A stretch of 24,232 nt of DNA from DATDMG01 sp036518955 (lineage in GTDB: Bacteria; Actinomycetota; Actinomycetes; Actinomycetales; Kineosporiaceae), in the NCBI GenBank assembly GCA_036518955.1, contig DATDMG010000064.1, positions 1 through 24,232 of the forward strand, given 5' to 3'. A model generated the notes under the pieces. The model worked only from the letters and a program-made list of their open reading frames with translations, had not been told where the DNA came from and searched no databases. Of this stretch, positions 1-6,113 are shown piece after piece; the first letter of the stretch is position 1, and every line of letters starts with the position of its first letter. The translations under genes and the position numbers were made by a program.

Positions 1-611
1 TCGACCCGCCCGGCTCGATCCAGGAGGCGATGGAGAAGCAGATGCGCGCCGAGCGCGACCGCCGCGCCGCGATCCTCAACGCCGAGGGCGTCAAGCAGTC
101 GCAGATCCTCACGGCAGAGGGCGACCGGCAGTCGGCGATCCTGCGGGCCGAGGGCCAGGCGCAGGCCGCCGTCCTCAAGGCGCAGGGTGAGGCGCGGGCG
201 ATCCAGCAGGTGTTCGCGGCCATCCATCGCGGCAACCCCGATTCCAAACTGCTGGCCTACCAGTACCTGCAGGTTCTTCCGCAGATCGCGCAGAGCCCGT
301 CGAACAAGGTCTGGATCGTGCCGACCGAGCTCACCCAGGCCCTCCGCGGGATCGGCACCGCACTGGGCGGCGGCGACGACTCCGCGGCTGCCTGGGCGCC
401 GTCGGCCGGGACGTCGGCCGGCCCGCCGGAGCCGGAGGCCGCCGCCGGTTCCGGGTCCGACGCACCGGGCGACGGCGTCCTCTCGGGGACCGTCCCGTCG
501 CTGGCCGAGACCGCGCTGGAGGACCCGGCCGAGGCCCTGCGCCGGGCGAAGGCGGAGGTGGCCGGCGCGGAGGGGACGGCGGCGGAGTCGTCCCGGATGC
601 GCCAGCTGTGA
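1..611 (+). CDS. SPFH/band-7 (stomatin/slipin-like) protein, C-terminal part, 5' truncated
   Basis: The reading frame is already open at base 3 and continues left of the window, so only the last ~202 residues are present. The visible part opens with DPPGSIQEAMEKQMRAERD, typical of the end of the SPFH/band-7 domain in slipins and QmcA-like proteins. Four 11-residue helical repeats follow, each built around (I/V)L-x-A-(E/Q)-G. Next comes the usual LAYQYLQVLPQIA and NKVWIVP segment. The last ~80 residues are a low-complexity Ala/Gly/Pro/Glu tail. Members of this family form membrane-attached oligomeric scaffolds with an N-terminal anchor, which here would lie outside the window. NfeD-type partners are often adjacent, but none is seen on this side. 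The family call is firm; the cellular role is not known from sequence. Confidence 0.9.
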   Translation, partial: DPPGSIQEAMEKQMRAERDRRAAILNAEGVKQSQILTAEGDRQSAILRAEGQAQAAVLKAQGEARAIQQVFAAIHRGNPDSKLLAYQYLQVLPQIAQSPSNKVWIVPTELTQALRGIGTALGGGDDSAAAWAPSAGTSAGPPEPEAAAGSGSDAPGDGVLSGTVPSLAETALEDPAEALRRAKAEVAGAEGTAAESSRMRQL

Positions 612-649
612 GGATCGCCCGTCGGGCAGCTTGACCGGGGCCGACCGCG

Positions 650-691
650 GCCCGTGCCGCGTTCGGCCGGGCCCGTGCCGCGTTCGGCCGG
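650..691. repeat. Perfect tandem duplication of a 21-bp unit
   Basis: Bases 650-670 and 671-691 are identical, two head-to-tail copies of a unit beginning GCCCGTGCCGCG. They lie in the 188-base gap between the SPFH gene and the TPR-like gene, upstream of a TTGACG hexamer at 706-711. This could be a simple slippage duplication or a paired protein-binding site; no inverted symmetry or T-run suggests a terminator. Confidence 0.85.
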
Positions 692-705
692 GGGAGTCAC
701 GGCAG

Positions 706-734
706 TTGACGCCACGGCGGGGATTGGATGGGAT
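706..734 (+). promoter_or_regulatory. Possible promoter for the TPR-like gene
   Basis: TTGACG at 706-711 matches the -35 consensus at five of six positions. With a 17-base spacer the -10 would be TGGGAT at 729-734, a weak match. The GTG start at 800 would then have a leader of about 60 bases. This is tentative and rests mainly on the -35 hexamer. Confidence 0.3.
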
Positions 735-799
735 GGTAACGGGGCGGGGGGCCCGGAGTGGCACCCTTTCGGGACTGAGGACCGCGGCGGGGGTACGGG

Positions 800-1417
800 G
801 TGGGTGACGGCTCGCAGCAGTCGGGTGATGGCCGACGGAGATCACAGCTGCGGCTGACCGCTGAGGAGGCCGTCGACTTCGCCGCCGACCTGGCCCAGCG
901 CCGTGCCGCCGCGCTCGTCGAGGCGGGTCGGTACGAGGAGGCCATCGGCGTCTACGACGAGGAGACGCGCAGCTACCGGGCGCTCCTGAGCGGGGTGACC
1001 GGTCGGACGCCGGACCCGGAGACCGCACGGCGGCAGAGCCTGCACCTGAGCAAGGTGCTGATGGAGATCGGCACGCTGAACGCGCGGCTGCGTCGCGACC
1101 AGCCGGCCCTGGCCCGCACCGAGGAGGCCCTGGCCGTCGTCCGTGGGCTGGGTCCGATCGACTCGGTGATGGCGGGGTACGTTCTGTGCCGGGTGCTGTG
1201 GGGCTACGCCTGGGTACGGGCCGGGCTGGGCGTCGACCTGCGGTCGGCCTACGCCGCGGTGCAGGAGGCCGAGGCGATCCTGCGGCAGCTCGCGGTGGAC
1301 CCGCCGGCCTCGCTCGCCCCGGCGGTGCGTGCCGAGTTGCCGGTCCTGCAGTCGTTCCTGGCGCACCTGCAGGCGAGGACGGCGGTGGGCGAGCAGGCCC
1401 GGTGGACTCACGGCTGA
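800..1417 (+). CDS. TPR-like helical protein of unknown function
   Basis: This is a 205-residue soluble protein with no signal peptide or membrane segment. From about residue 20 it is predicted to be alpha-helical, with tetratricopeptide-style patterns: AAALVEAGRYEEAIGVYDEE and, further on, RDQPALARTEEALAVVRGLG. The third helical block (YAAVQEAEAILRQLAV) looks similar. Such scaffolds usually bind other proteins, and no catalytic domain is present. The GTG at 800 is the most upstream plausible start, but only a weak purine stretch precedes it, so the first ~15 residues are uncertain. The gene converges on the lytic transglycosylase gene with 26 bases between stop codons. I cannot assign a specific function. 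Confidence 0.7.
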   Translation: MGDGSQQSGDGRRRSQLRLTAEEAVDFAADLAQRRAAALVEAGRYEEAIGVYDEETRSYRALLSGVTGRTPDPETARRQSLHLSKVLMEIGTLNARLRRDQPALARTEEALAVVRGLGPIDSVMAGYVLCRVLWGYAWVRAGLGVDLRSAYAAVQEAEAILRQLAVDPPASLAPAVRAELPVLQSFLAHLQARTAVGEQARWTHG

Positions 1418-1434
1418 CCTCGCCGGCGCATCGC

Positions 1435-1453
1435 CGGTGGCCTTCAGCCACCG
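1435..1453. terminator. Hairpin between convergent genes, likely bidirectional terminator
   Basis: CGGTGGC and GCCACCG form a perfect 7-bp stem around a 5-base CTTCA loop. The hairpin lies just past the stop of the TPR-like gene and covers the stop of the opposing transglycosylase gene (1444-1446). There is no T-run, which is common for actinobacterial hairpins. GGCTGA/TCAGCC can form a competing outer stem. Confidence 0.5.
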
Positions 1454-2616
1454 ATGGCCGAGGCGATGGCGGACTCGGCCGACAGCACGAGGTCCACGTA
1501 CCACTCGGCGTGGTTGTACGCGAGCAGGGCCGCGTGGACGCCGTCCGGCCCGTTGCCGACGCCGGTGGCGCAGAGGTACCGGGCCGCCGTGAAGATCGCA
1601 TCGCGTGGGGTCCACGGGTCGGCGATGCCGTCCTGGTCGCCGTCCACGGCATAGGCGGCGAAGGTGGCCGGCATGAACTGCATCGGCCCGATGGCCCCCG
1701 CGGACGACGGCCCGACGTTCTGGCCGTGCCCGCTCTCGACCTGCCCCACTGCCGCCAGCAGGGTCCAGGACAGCCCGGGGCAGGTGATCGCGGCGTCTCG
1801 GTAGTCGCGGGCGTAGTCCGCCGGGATCGGCAGCGCCGCGACCGGCCCCGGGGCCCGGGCCTGCTCGGCGGCCCGCCGGGCCCGGGCGAGCCGGGCCGCG
1901 GCCAGGGTGGCGATCTTCCGGTCGCGGCCGAACGCGCGCAGCCGGGCCAGCTCGCGCGTGGCCTGGTCGCGTACCCAGGCGGCGGCGTCCTGCTCCTCGC
2001 GCAGGGTCGTCAGCGTCGCGTTGACCTCGGCGGCGGCCTGCAGCGCCCGGTCGGTGCGGTACCTGGCCGCCGCGGTGGCCGTCTCGGCGTCGTCCTGGGC
2101 CGCGGTGGCCCCGGCCAACAGGCGGTCGGCGAGCGGGCCGCCGACCGACAGTGCCCAGAGGGCGTCGTCGGTGCTGCCCGCGACGAGCAGGGACAGCCCG
2201 GCATCAGCCGCCGGGCCGAGCGCGTAGAGGTCGAGCACCCGGTCGGCCAGGGCTTCGCGGGCCCGGGCGAGCCGGTCGGCCGCCGCCTGGACGCCGGCGT
2301 CGGCCGCGGCCACCCGACGGTAGGCGTGGGCCAGCCGCGCCGCCGCTGCCGCCGCCGCCGCACTGTGTCGCCGGTACCGCTCGGTGAGCTCGTCGACCTC
2401 GGCGGCGAGCCGGGCGGTGCGTGCATCGTCGAGGAGCCCGGGCACCTGGCCCGGCGACCTGCCGCTCCCAGGACCGGTCGTGCGGCCGCCCGTCCCGGCT
2501 CCGCTCGACGGCGCGGTCGCCGCCGCGGCGACCACCGGGAGGCCGGCAGCCGGGACTCCGGCGAGCACGACGGCCACCGCGAACGCCGTGAACCGGACGG
2601 CGGCACGAACGCCCAC
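1444..2616 (-). CDS. Secreted lytic transglycosylase (SLT-like) with N-terminal coiled coil
   Basis: This 390-residue exported protein is predicted to cleave peptidoglycan glycan strands. Residues 1-33 form a signal peptide with a hydrophobic core (FTAFAVAVVLAGVPAAGLPVV). Residues ~60-250 are Ala/Arg/Glu-rich and helical, like the coiled-coil arms of actinobacterial cell-wall hydrolases. Residues ~280-385 are the lysozyme-like domain: LLAAVGQVESGHG contains the presumed catalytic Glu (~294), followed by GAIGPMQFMPATFAAY, the calcium-loop-like DGDQDGIADPW, and LLAYNHAEWYV. The frame stays open far upstream, but only the GTG at 2616 places the signal peptide at the N terminus. No clear Shine-Dalgarno precedes it. 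It lies back to back with the SpoU methyltransferase gene. Confidence 0.88.
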   Translation of the reverse strand: MGVRAAVRFTAFAVAVVLAGVPAAGLPVVAAAATAPSSGAGTGGRTTGPGSGRSPGQVPGLLDDARTARLAAEVDELTERYRRHSAAAAAAAARLAHAYRRVAAADAGVQAAADRLARAREALADRVLDLYALGPAADAGLSLLVAGSTDDALWALSVGGPLADRLLAGATAAQDDAETATAAARYRTDRALQAAAEVNATLTTLREEQDAAAWVRDQATRELARLRAFGRDRKIATLAAARLARARRAAEQARAPGPVAALPIPADYARDYRDAAITCPGLSWTLLAAVGQVESGHGQNVGPSSAGAIGPMQFMPATFAAYAVDGDQDGIADPWTPRDAIFTAARYLCATGVGNGPDGVHAALLAYNHAEWYVDLVLSAESAIASAIGG

Positions 2617-2704
2617 GGGAAAGGTGTCGGCAGCCGGTGGTCGCGCCTTGACCCGGCCGCCGTCCCGGTGGGGGCTGCCCCCGGCCGGCCGATAGCCTCC
2701 CGGC

Positions 2705-2791
2705 GTGACGGCGTGGAAGGGGAAGACGCCCGCGGTGGGTGCCGGGGGCGCGGCTGCCGGACTGCTCGACACCCCGGGCCGAAGCCGGTGA
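2705..2791 (+). CDS. Candidate 28-residue leader ORF before the SpoU methyltransferase gene
   Basis: A GTG at 2705 lies six bases after TAGCCT (2693-2698), a TANNNT -10-like box, as expected for a leaderless transcript. The frame runs 28 codons to a TGA at 2789-2791. That stop overlaps the GTG at 2788 of the next gene in a GTGA arrangement typical of translational coupling. The peptide has no recognisable domain. The ORF is short and the DNA very GC-rich, so chance cannot be excluded. Confidence 0.22.
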   Translation: MTAWKGKTPAVGAGGAAAGLLDTPGRSR

Positions 2792-3639
2792 GCCTGCCGA
2801 GAGCCGGCGCGCCGGGCGTGGCGACCGGCGACGTCCACCGGGTCAGCGATCCGGACGACGACCGCCTCGACGACTACACCCACCTCACCGATGTGGCGCT
2901 GCGATCCCGGCGGGAGCCGCAGCAGGGGCTGTACCTGGCCGAGAGCGAGAAGGTGATCCGCCGGGCGCTGGACGCCGGTCACCGGCCGCGTTCGATGCTG
3001 CTCTCCGACCGCTGGCTGCAGCCGCTGGCCGACCTCGTCGACCGGGTGACGGCCGCGGGCGCGCCCGTCTTCGTGGGCTCCGCGGACGTTCTGCACTCGC
3101 TCACCGGGTTCAACGTCCACCGCGGCGCGATCGCCGCGATGCACCGGCCGGCTCCGGTCGAGGTCGCGGCCCTGGTCACCGCGGCCCGGCGCCTCGTCGT
3201 CCTCGAGGACGTCGTGGACCACACCAACGTGGGTGCCGTCTTCCGGTCCGCCGCCGGGATCGGGGCCGACGCCGTCCTGGTCAGCCCGCGGTGCGCCGAC
3301 CCGTTGTACCGGCGATCGGTGCGGGTGTCGATGGGGACCGTCTTCCAGGTGCCGTGGGCACGTCTGGAACCGTGGCCGGCGGGCCTGCGCGTGCTCCGCG
3401 AGCACGGGTTCGTGGTCGCGGCCCTGGCGCTGGCGCCGTCCGCCGTCCGGCTGGACGACCTCGAGGCCGCCCTGCCGGAGCGTCTCGCGCTCGTGCTGGG
3501 GACCGAGGGCGACGGCCTGAGCGACCCCGCCCTCGCCGAGGCCGACCTCGCCGTCCGGATCCCGATGCTGGGCGGGGTCGACTCGCTGAACGTCGCGGCT
3601 GCCGCCGCCGTCGCGTTGTGGGCTACCCGGCGACGCTGA
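2788..3639 (+). CDS. SpoU/TrmH-family RNA 2'-O-methyltransferase
   Basis: This is a SPOUT-fold, SAM-dependent methyltransferase predicted to act on the ribose 2'-OH of rRNA or tRNA. The N-terminal substrate-binding part (DYTHLTDVALRSRREPQQGL, then LAESEKVIRRAL) is the TsnR/RlmB-like RNA-binding module. The C-terminal part has all three SpoU motifs: N-x-G-x-x-x-R in DHTNVGAVFRSAAGIGADAV, then LVLGTEGDGLS, then IPMLGGVDSLNVAAAAAVALW, which complete the knotted cofactor site. About 283 residues is normal for the family. The start is uncertain. GTG 2788 overlaps the stop of a candidate leader ORF and was chosen for that reason; GTG 2818 is closer to the family's usual N terminus. The exact RNA target cannot be told. 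The 3' end overlaps the convergent YbaK-like gene by 17 bases. Confidence 0.9.
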   Translation: MSLPRAGAPGVATGDVHRVSDPDDDRLDDYTHLTDVALRSRREPQQGLYLAESEKVIRRALDAGHRPRSMLLSDRWLQPLADLVDRVTAAGAPVFVGSADVLHSLTGFNVHRGAIAAMHRPAPVEVAALVTAARRLVVLEDVVDHTNVGAVFRSAAGIGADAVLVSPRCADPLYRRSVRVSMGTVFQVPWARLEPWPAGLRVLREHGFVVAALALAPSAVRLDDLEAALPERLALVLGTEGDGLSDPALAEADLAVRIPMLGGVDSLNVAAAAAVALWATRRR

Positions 3640-4183
3640 CCGCCAGGCCCTCGATCACCTCGGCGCCGGGCAGGGCACCCACGAGATCCCCGGGCAGCAG
3701 CAGCTTGCCCTGCCGGACGCCGCTCCCGACGAGCACCATCGGCACGGTGACGACGCGGGCGTCGACGAGCAGCCGCCAGTGCGGGGGCAGACCCACCGGG
3801 GTGATCGCCCCGTACTCCATGCCGCTCTCGCCGACGGCGCGCTCCATCTCGAGGAACGAGGCCTTCCGGACGTCCAGCAGTCGCCGGACCGTGCCGTTGA
3901 CGTCCGCCCGGGTGGTGGCCAGCACCAGGCAGGCGGCGATCCGCTCCAGTCCCTCCCGCCGGCCGCCCACGATCACACAGTTGGCGCTGACCCCGGCCGG
4001 GAGGTCGTGCGCCTTCACCAGGGCGGGCGTGTCGCTGAGCGCCGGGTCGATCTCGGTGACCCAGGCCCGGTCGGCGATCCCCGGAACGGTCCGGACGGCG
4101 TCCAGCACCGGGACGGCGATCAGGTCGGGCCGGTCGAGGACCGGCACCATGGTCAGCGTGCCGAGGGTGGGGGCGGAGGTCAC
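3623..4183 (-). CDS. YbaK/EbsC-type aminoacyl-tRNA deacylase domain protein
   Basis: This 186-residue cytoplasmic protein is a single YbaK/ProRS-editing-like domain. The family hydrolyses mischarged aminoacyl-tRNAs in trans, commonly Cys- or Ala-tRNA(Pro). Visible signatures are SANCVIVGGRREG, LVLATTRADVNGTVRRLL, RKASF with the conserved Lys (~107), and the glycine/proline-rich segment GAITPVGLPPHWRLLVD. The closing block VLVGSGVRQGKLLLPGDLV is the usual GSG-type motif. The first ~25 residues extend beyond the core. The chosen start is GTG 4183, with ATG 4150 as an alternative; neither has a strong Shine-Dalgarno. The amino-acid specificity is not determinable. Convergent overlap with the RNA methyltransferase puts two translation-linked genes side by side, but on opposite strands. 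Confidence 0.85.
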   Translation of the reverse strand: MTSAPTLGTLTMVPVLDRPDLIAVPVLDAVRTVPGIADRAWVTEIDPALSDTPALVKAHDLPAGVSANCVIVGGRREGLERIAACLVLATTRADVNGTVRRLLDVRKASFLEMERAVGESGMEYGAITPVGLPPHWRLLVDARVVTVPMVLVGSGVRQGKLLLPGDLVGALPGAEVIEGLAVSVAG

Positions 4184-4246
4184 CGGCCCAGCATGCCCCG
4201 CCGGTGGCAGGCCCGGCCGGCGGGGCGCGCCGAGGGCGTCGGCGGA

Positions 4247-5266
4247 CTAGCTCAACAGCTCCTCCAGCGGACGCCGCGGCGTCGCCGGTGCCTCGACGAG
4301 CGCCCGGCCGATCCGCAGCAGGACCTGCGGCTGGCCCCAGATGGCGAGCGCCTCGGCGACCTCCGGGCGCACCGACGGATCCTGCAGGGGCTGGTCGGTG
4401 AACGTGGCGACGAGTCCCTTGGCCGTCGCGGTGAGCAGCAGCCGCTCCAGGGCCAGCCCGGCCACGACCCAGTCGTGCCGTGAGTCGGCGCGGGTGGAGA
4501 CCACCAACACCGTGCTGCGCGCCAGTTCCTCCTCCACGTCGTGCGCCTCCGGCGTGCCCCGGTGTCCGCCGTGCACGAGGGAGTCGACGGGGAACGGCGA
4601 GGTGCCGAGCGCGGAGCTCGGGATGCCGTCGACGTGGTCGTGGCCGCCGCGCCGCACCCAGCGTTCCACCTCGTCGCGGAGCTGGTCGTCGGCGGCCTGC
4701 GCGCGCACCGCGCGCCGCAGCAGGCCGGCCAGCCGGCGCCGGGCGGTGGAGTCGGCCACGCTCAGCCGAGCACCCTCCGCGGACGCCGCCTGCCGCAGCT
4801 GGAGCAGGTCCTCCTCGGCCACCACGTGGGAGCGGTAGACGCGGCGATGGGTGTGCCGGAGCGGGATCATCTGCTGCAGCAGGGCGTCACCCTCGGCCGG
4901 GGGCCGCCGTCCGACCGCCCGGATCGTGGCGATCAGTGTCGGATCGGCAGGGTCGGGCAGCAGCGCCACGTCGGGAAGGTATCCCAGCGCTCGCAGCGCC
5001 ACCCGGGCATTCAGGACGGCGCTCCCGCAGGACACGAGCCGGTCGCGGCCCGCCGGGTCGATCACGGGGAGTGACCTGGAGAGGTCCTCGCGTACCGCGA
5101 TCCCGTCCGGGAGCCGGCGGAACCGCCACGGTTGGCTGTTGTGGATCGAGGGAGCCCAACGGGCCGCCTCGCCGATGGCCGTGATCTCCTCCTGGGTGAG
5201 CTGAGGGGTGGCGGTTGCCTGATGACCCCCGGCTGGGGCGTGCAGGCTGTCCGCAGCTACAGTCAT
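4247..5266 (-). CDS. Acg-family FMN-binding nitroreductase-like protein
   Basis: This 339-residue protein resembles the Acg group (M. tuberculosis Rv2032, Rv3127, Rv3131), a divergent nitroreductase family that binds FMN but often lacks classical NAD(P)H oxidoreductase activity. Visible signatures are ARWAPSIHNSQPWRF near the N terminus, SCGSAVLNARVALRALGY, LRHTHRRVYR, and the C-terminal WVVAGLALERLLLTATAKGL with FTDQPLQDPSVRP. These make up two half-domains of a nitroreductase fold in one chain. The ATG at 5266 is chosen because GGAGG (5272-5276) sits five bases upstream; the in-frame GTG at 5278 overlaps that site. The gene follows marR on the same strand with a 110-base gap and probably also has its own promoter. 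In mycobacteria such genes belong to the dormancy (DosR) regulon, but I see no DosR box here. Confidence 0.88.
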   Translation of the reverse strand: MTVAADSLHAPAGGHQATATPQLTQEEITAIGEAARWAPSIHNSQPWRFRRLPDGIAVREDLSRSLPVIDPAGRDRLVSCGSAVLNARVALRALGYLPDVALLPDPADPTLIATIRAVGRRPPAEGDALLQQMIPLRHTHRRVYRSHVVAEEDLLQLRQAASAEGARLSVADSTARRRLAGLLRRAVRAQAADDQLRDEVERWVRRGGHDHVDGIPSSALGTSPFPVDSLVHGGHRGTPEAHDVEEELARSTVLVVSTRADSRHDWVVAGLALERLLLTATAKGLVATFTDQPLQDPSVRPEVAEALAIWGQPQVLLRIGRALVEAPATPRRPLEELLS

Positions 5267-5271
5267 GGCGA

Positions 5272-5276
5272 CCTCC
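5272..5276 (-). promoter_or_regulatory. Shine-Dalgarno GGAGG that fixes the acg-like start
   Basis: GGAGG lies five bases upstream of ATG 5266. It argues against the GTG at 5278, which would start within it. Confidence 0.75.
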
Positions 5277-5293
5277 ACGCGGGTTCAGTCGTC

Positions 5294-5322
5294 ACGTTAG
5301 GCAACGCCCCGGCCCTCAGCCA
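5294..5322 (-). promoter_or_regulatory. Possible promoter of the Acg-like gene
   Basis: On the minus strand TAACGT (5294-5299) fits TANNNT, with TGGCTG 17 bases upstream as a weak -35. Transcription would begin about 20 bases before the start codon, just upstream of the GGAGG. This is tentative. Confidence 0.35.
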
Positions 5323-5328
5323 CAGGGC

Positions 5329-5344
5329 GAAGGTCCTTCGGACC
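5329..5344. repeat. Overlapping short palindromes upstream of the Acg-like gene
   Basis: GAAGG-T-CCTTC (5329-5339) overlaps GGTCC-TTC-GGACC (5332-5344). Both are perfect dyads and share bases, so only one hairpin can form at a time. They lie between the marR stop and the tentative acg promoter, a suitable place for an activator or repressor site. Confidence 0.5.
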
Positions 5345-5362
5345 GGGCCGCAGCACTCAGGG

Positions 5363-5379
5363 TGACCCGGACCGGGTCA
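5363..5379. terminator. Palindrome at the marR stop codon, possible terminator
   Basis: TGACCCGG-A-CCGGGTCA is a perfect 17-base dyad that includes the marR stop (5377-5379). In RNA it would form a 6-bp stem with a 5-base loop. There is no T-run. It may end or attenuate marR transcription before the Acg-like gene, or be a protein-binding site. Confidence 0.4.
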
Positions 5380-5904
5380 GCCCGCCTCCGGACAGCCGCC
5401 TGGTCCGGCGGTCGTGCCGGTGCGGCCAGGGCGGCCGTCGGGAGTGCTCTCCGGCCCGGCGCGCAGCCCGGTCAGGATCGCCTCGCTGATCTCGTGGAGC
5501 TGCTGCACCTGCTGTGGGCTCAGCCGGTCCAGCAGATGGCGGCGAACGGACTCCACGTGCGAGGGAGCGGCGGCCTGCAGGGCTGCGAACCCCTGCTCGG
5601 TCAGCCGGGCGAGCGACCCACGGCGGTCGGTCGGGCAGCTCTCCCGCCGCACCCAGCCGGCCTCCTCCAGCCGGGCGACGGCGTGTGACAGCCGGCTCCG
5701 GGACGACTCCGCGGCCTGGGCCAGCTCGCTCATCCGCAGCACCCTCTCCGGTGCTTCGGAGAGCCGGACGAGGATCTCGTAGTAGGTGTGCGGGATCCCG
5801 CAGTCGCGTTGCAGCTCGCGGTCGAGCTGGCTGTAGAGCAGCTGGGTGGCGGCCAGGAAGGTGCGCCAGGCGCGCTGCTCCTCAGCGTTGAGCCACCGGG
5901 TCAT
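5377..5904 (-). CDS. MarR-family transcriptional regulator
   Basis: This 175-residue regulator has the winged helix-turn-helix layout of the family. Residues 1-40 are helices for dimerisation. LRMSELAQAAESSRSRLSHAVARLEEAGWVRRE is the HTH, and SCPTDRRGSLARLTEQGFAALQAAAPSHVESVRRHLLDRLSP is the wing with its DxR motif and the start of the C-terminal dimer helices. The last ~25 residues are a Gly/Pro-rich tail. No cysteine sits at the usual OhrR position; the few present are C35 in RDCGIP, one in ESCPTD and one near the C terminus, so thiol sensing is only a possibility. The ATG at 5904 lies six bases after a TATGCT -10 box, so the mRNA is probably leaderless. An 18-bp dyad overlapping the -35 region suggests autoregulation. 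Confidence 0.93.
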   Translation of the reverse strand: MTRWLNAEEQRAWRTFLAATQLLYSQLDRELQRDCGIPHTYYEILVRLSEAPERVLRMSELAQAAESSRSRLSHAVARLEEAGWVRRESCPTDRRGSLARLTEQGFAALQAAAPSHVESVRRHLLDRLSPQQVQQLHEISEAILTGLRAGPESTPDGRPGRTGTTAGPGGCPEAG

Positions 5905-5910
5905 CCGTGG

Positions 5911-5938
5911 AGCATAGCATCCAAATGTTGAGTGTTAA
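5911..5938 (-). promoter_or_regulatory. marR promoter, probably giving a leaderless transcript
   Basis: Minus-strand TTAACA (5933-5938, five of six matches to TTGACA), a 16-base spacer, then TATGCT (5911-5916). The expected transcription start falls at or next to the ATG (5904-5902), only six bases downstream. The AT-rich composition stands out from the surrounding GC-rich DNA. Confidence 0.6.
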
Positions 5939-5942
5939 ACTA
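5925..5942. promoter_or_regulatory. Candidate MarR operator (site 1 of 2)
   Basis: On the minus strand this reads TAGTTTA-ACAC-TCAACAT, matching a TAGTTGA-N4-TCAACTA dyad at 11 of 14 arm positions. It overlaps the -35 box of marR, where bound repressor would block RNA polymerase. The same dyad occurs in the pirin promoter at 18971-18988. Confidence 0.5.
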
Positions 5943-6100
5943 ATGCCTCGGTCGGCTGAACGGTCGGGCGAAAGCCAACACGCAGTAATCGCTTGGATAC
6001 GTGAGGTAGTGTCCTTGTGTCGGGTCGGTGGATTCGAATCCCCGCACGGCGTCGCCGGTCCGCAGCCCGGACCGGCTGGTCCCGTCTCGTTCGACCTGGT

Positions 6101-6106
6101 GGGAGG
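6101..6106 (+). promoter_or_regulatory. Shine-Dalgarno that fixes the PAS-protein start
   Basis: GGGAGG lies seven bases before ATG 6114. This selects that ATG over further in-frame codons up to base 5907, which would run through the marR promoter. Confidence 0.7.
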
Positions 6107-6113
6107 CTCGCGG

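Noticed and set aside
1186..2787. Long plus-strand open frame leading into the SpoU gene
   Set aside because: It is the antisense shadow of the transglycosylase gene: Arg/Gly/Pro-rich with no domain. Only the part after about 2788 has family signatures.
5267..5376. DosR box for the Acg-like gene
   Set aside because: GGTCC-TTC-GGACC resembles the outline of the mycobacterial DosR palindrome, but the half-sites (GGGACT/AGTCCC) do not match.
6021..6050. tRNA T-arm-like stretch GGATTCGAATCC
   Set aside because: It looks like a T loop (TTCGAAT), but the base before TTC is A and cannot pair as G53-C61. No acceptor, D or anticodon arms fit upstream. It is a chance palindrome in the leader of the PAS gene.
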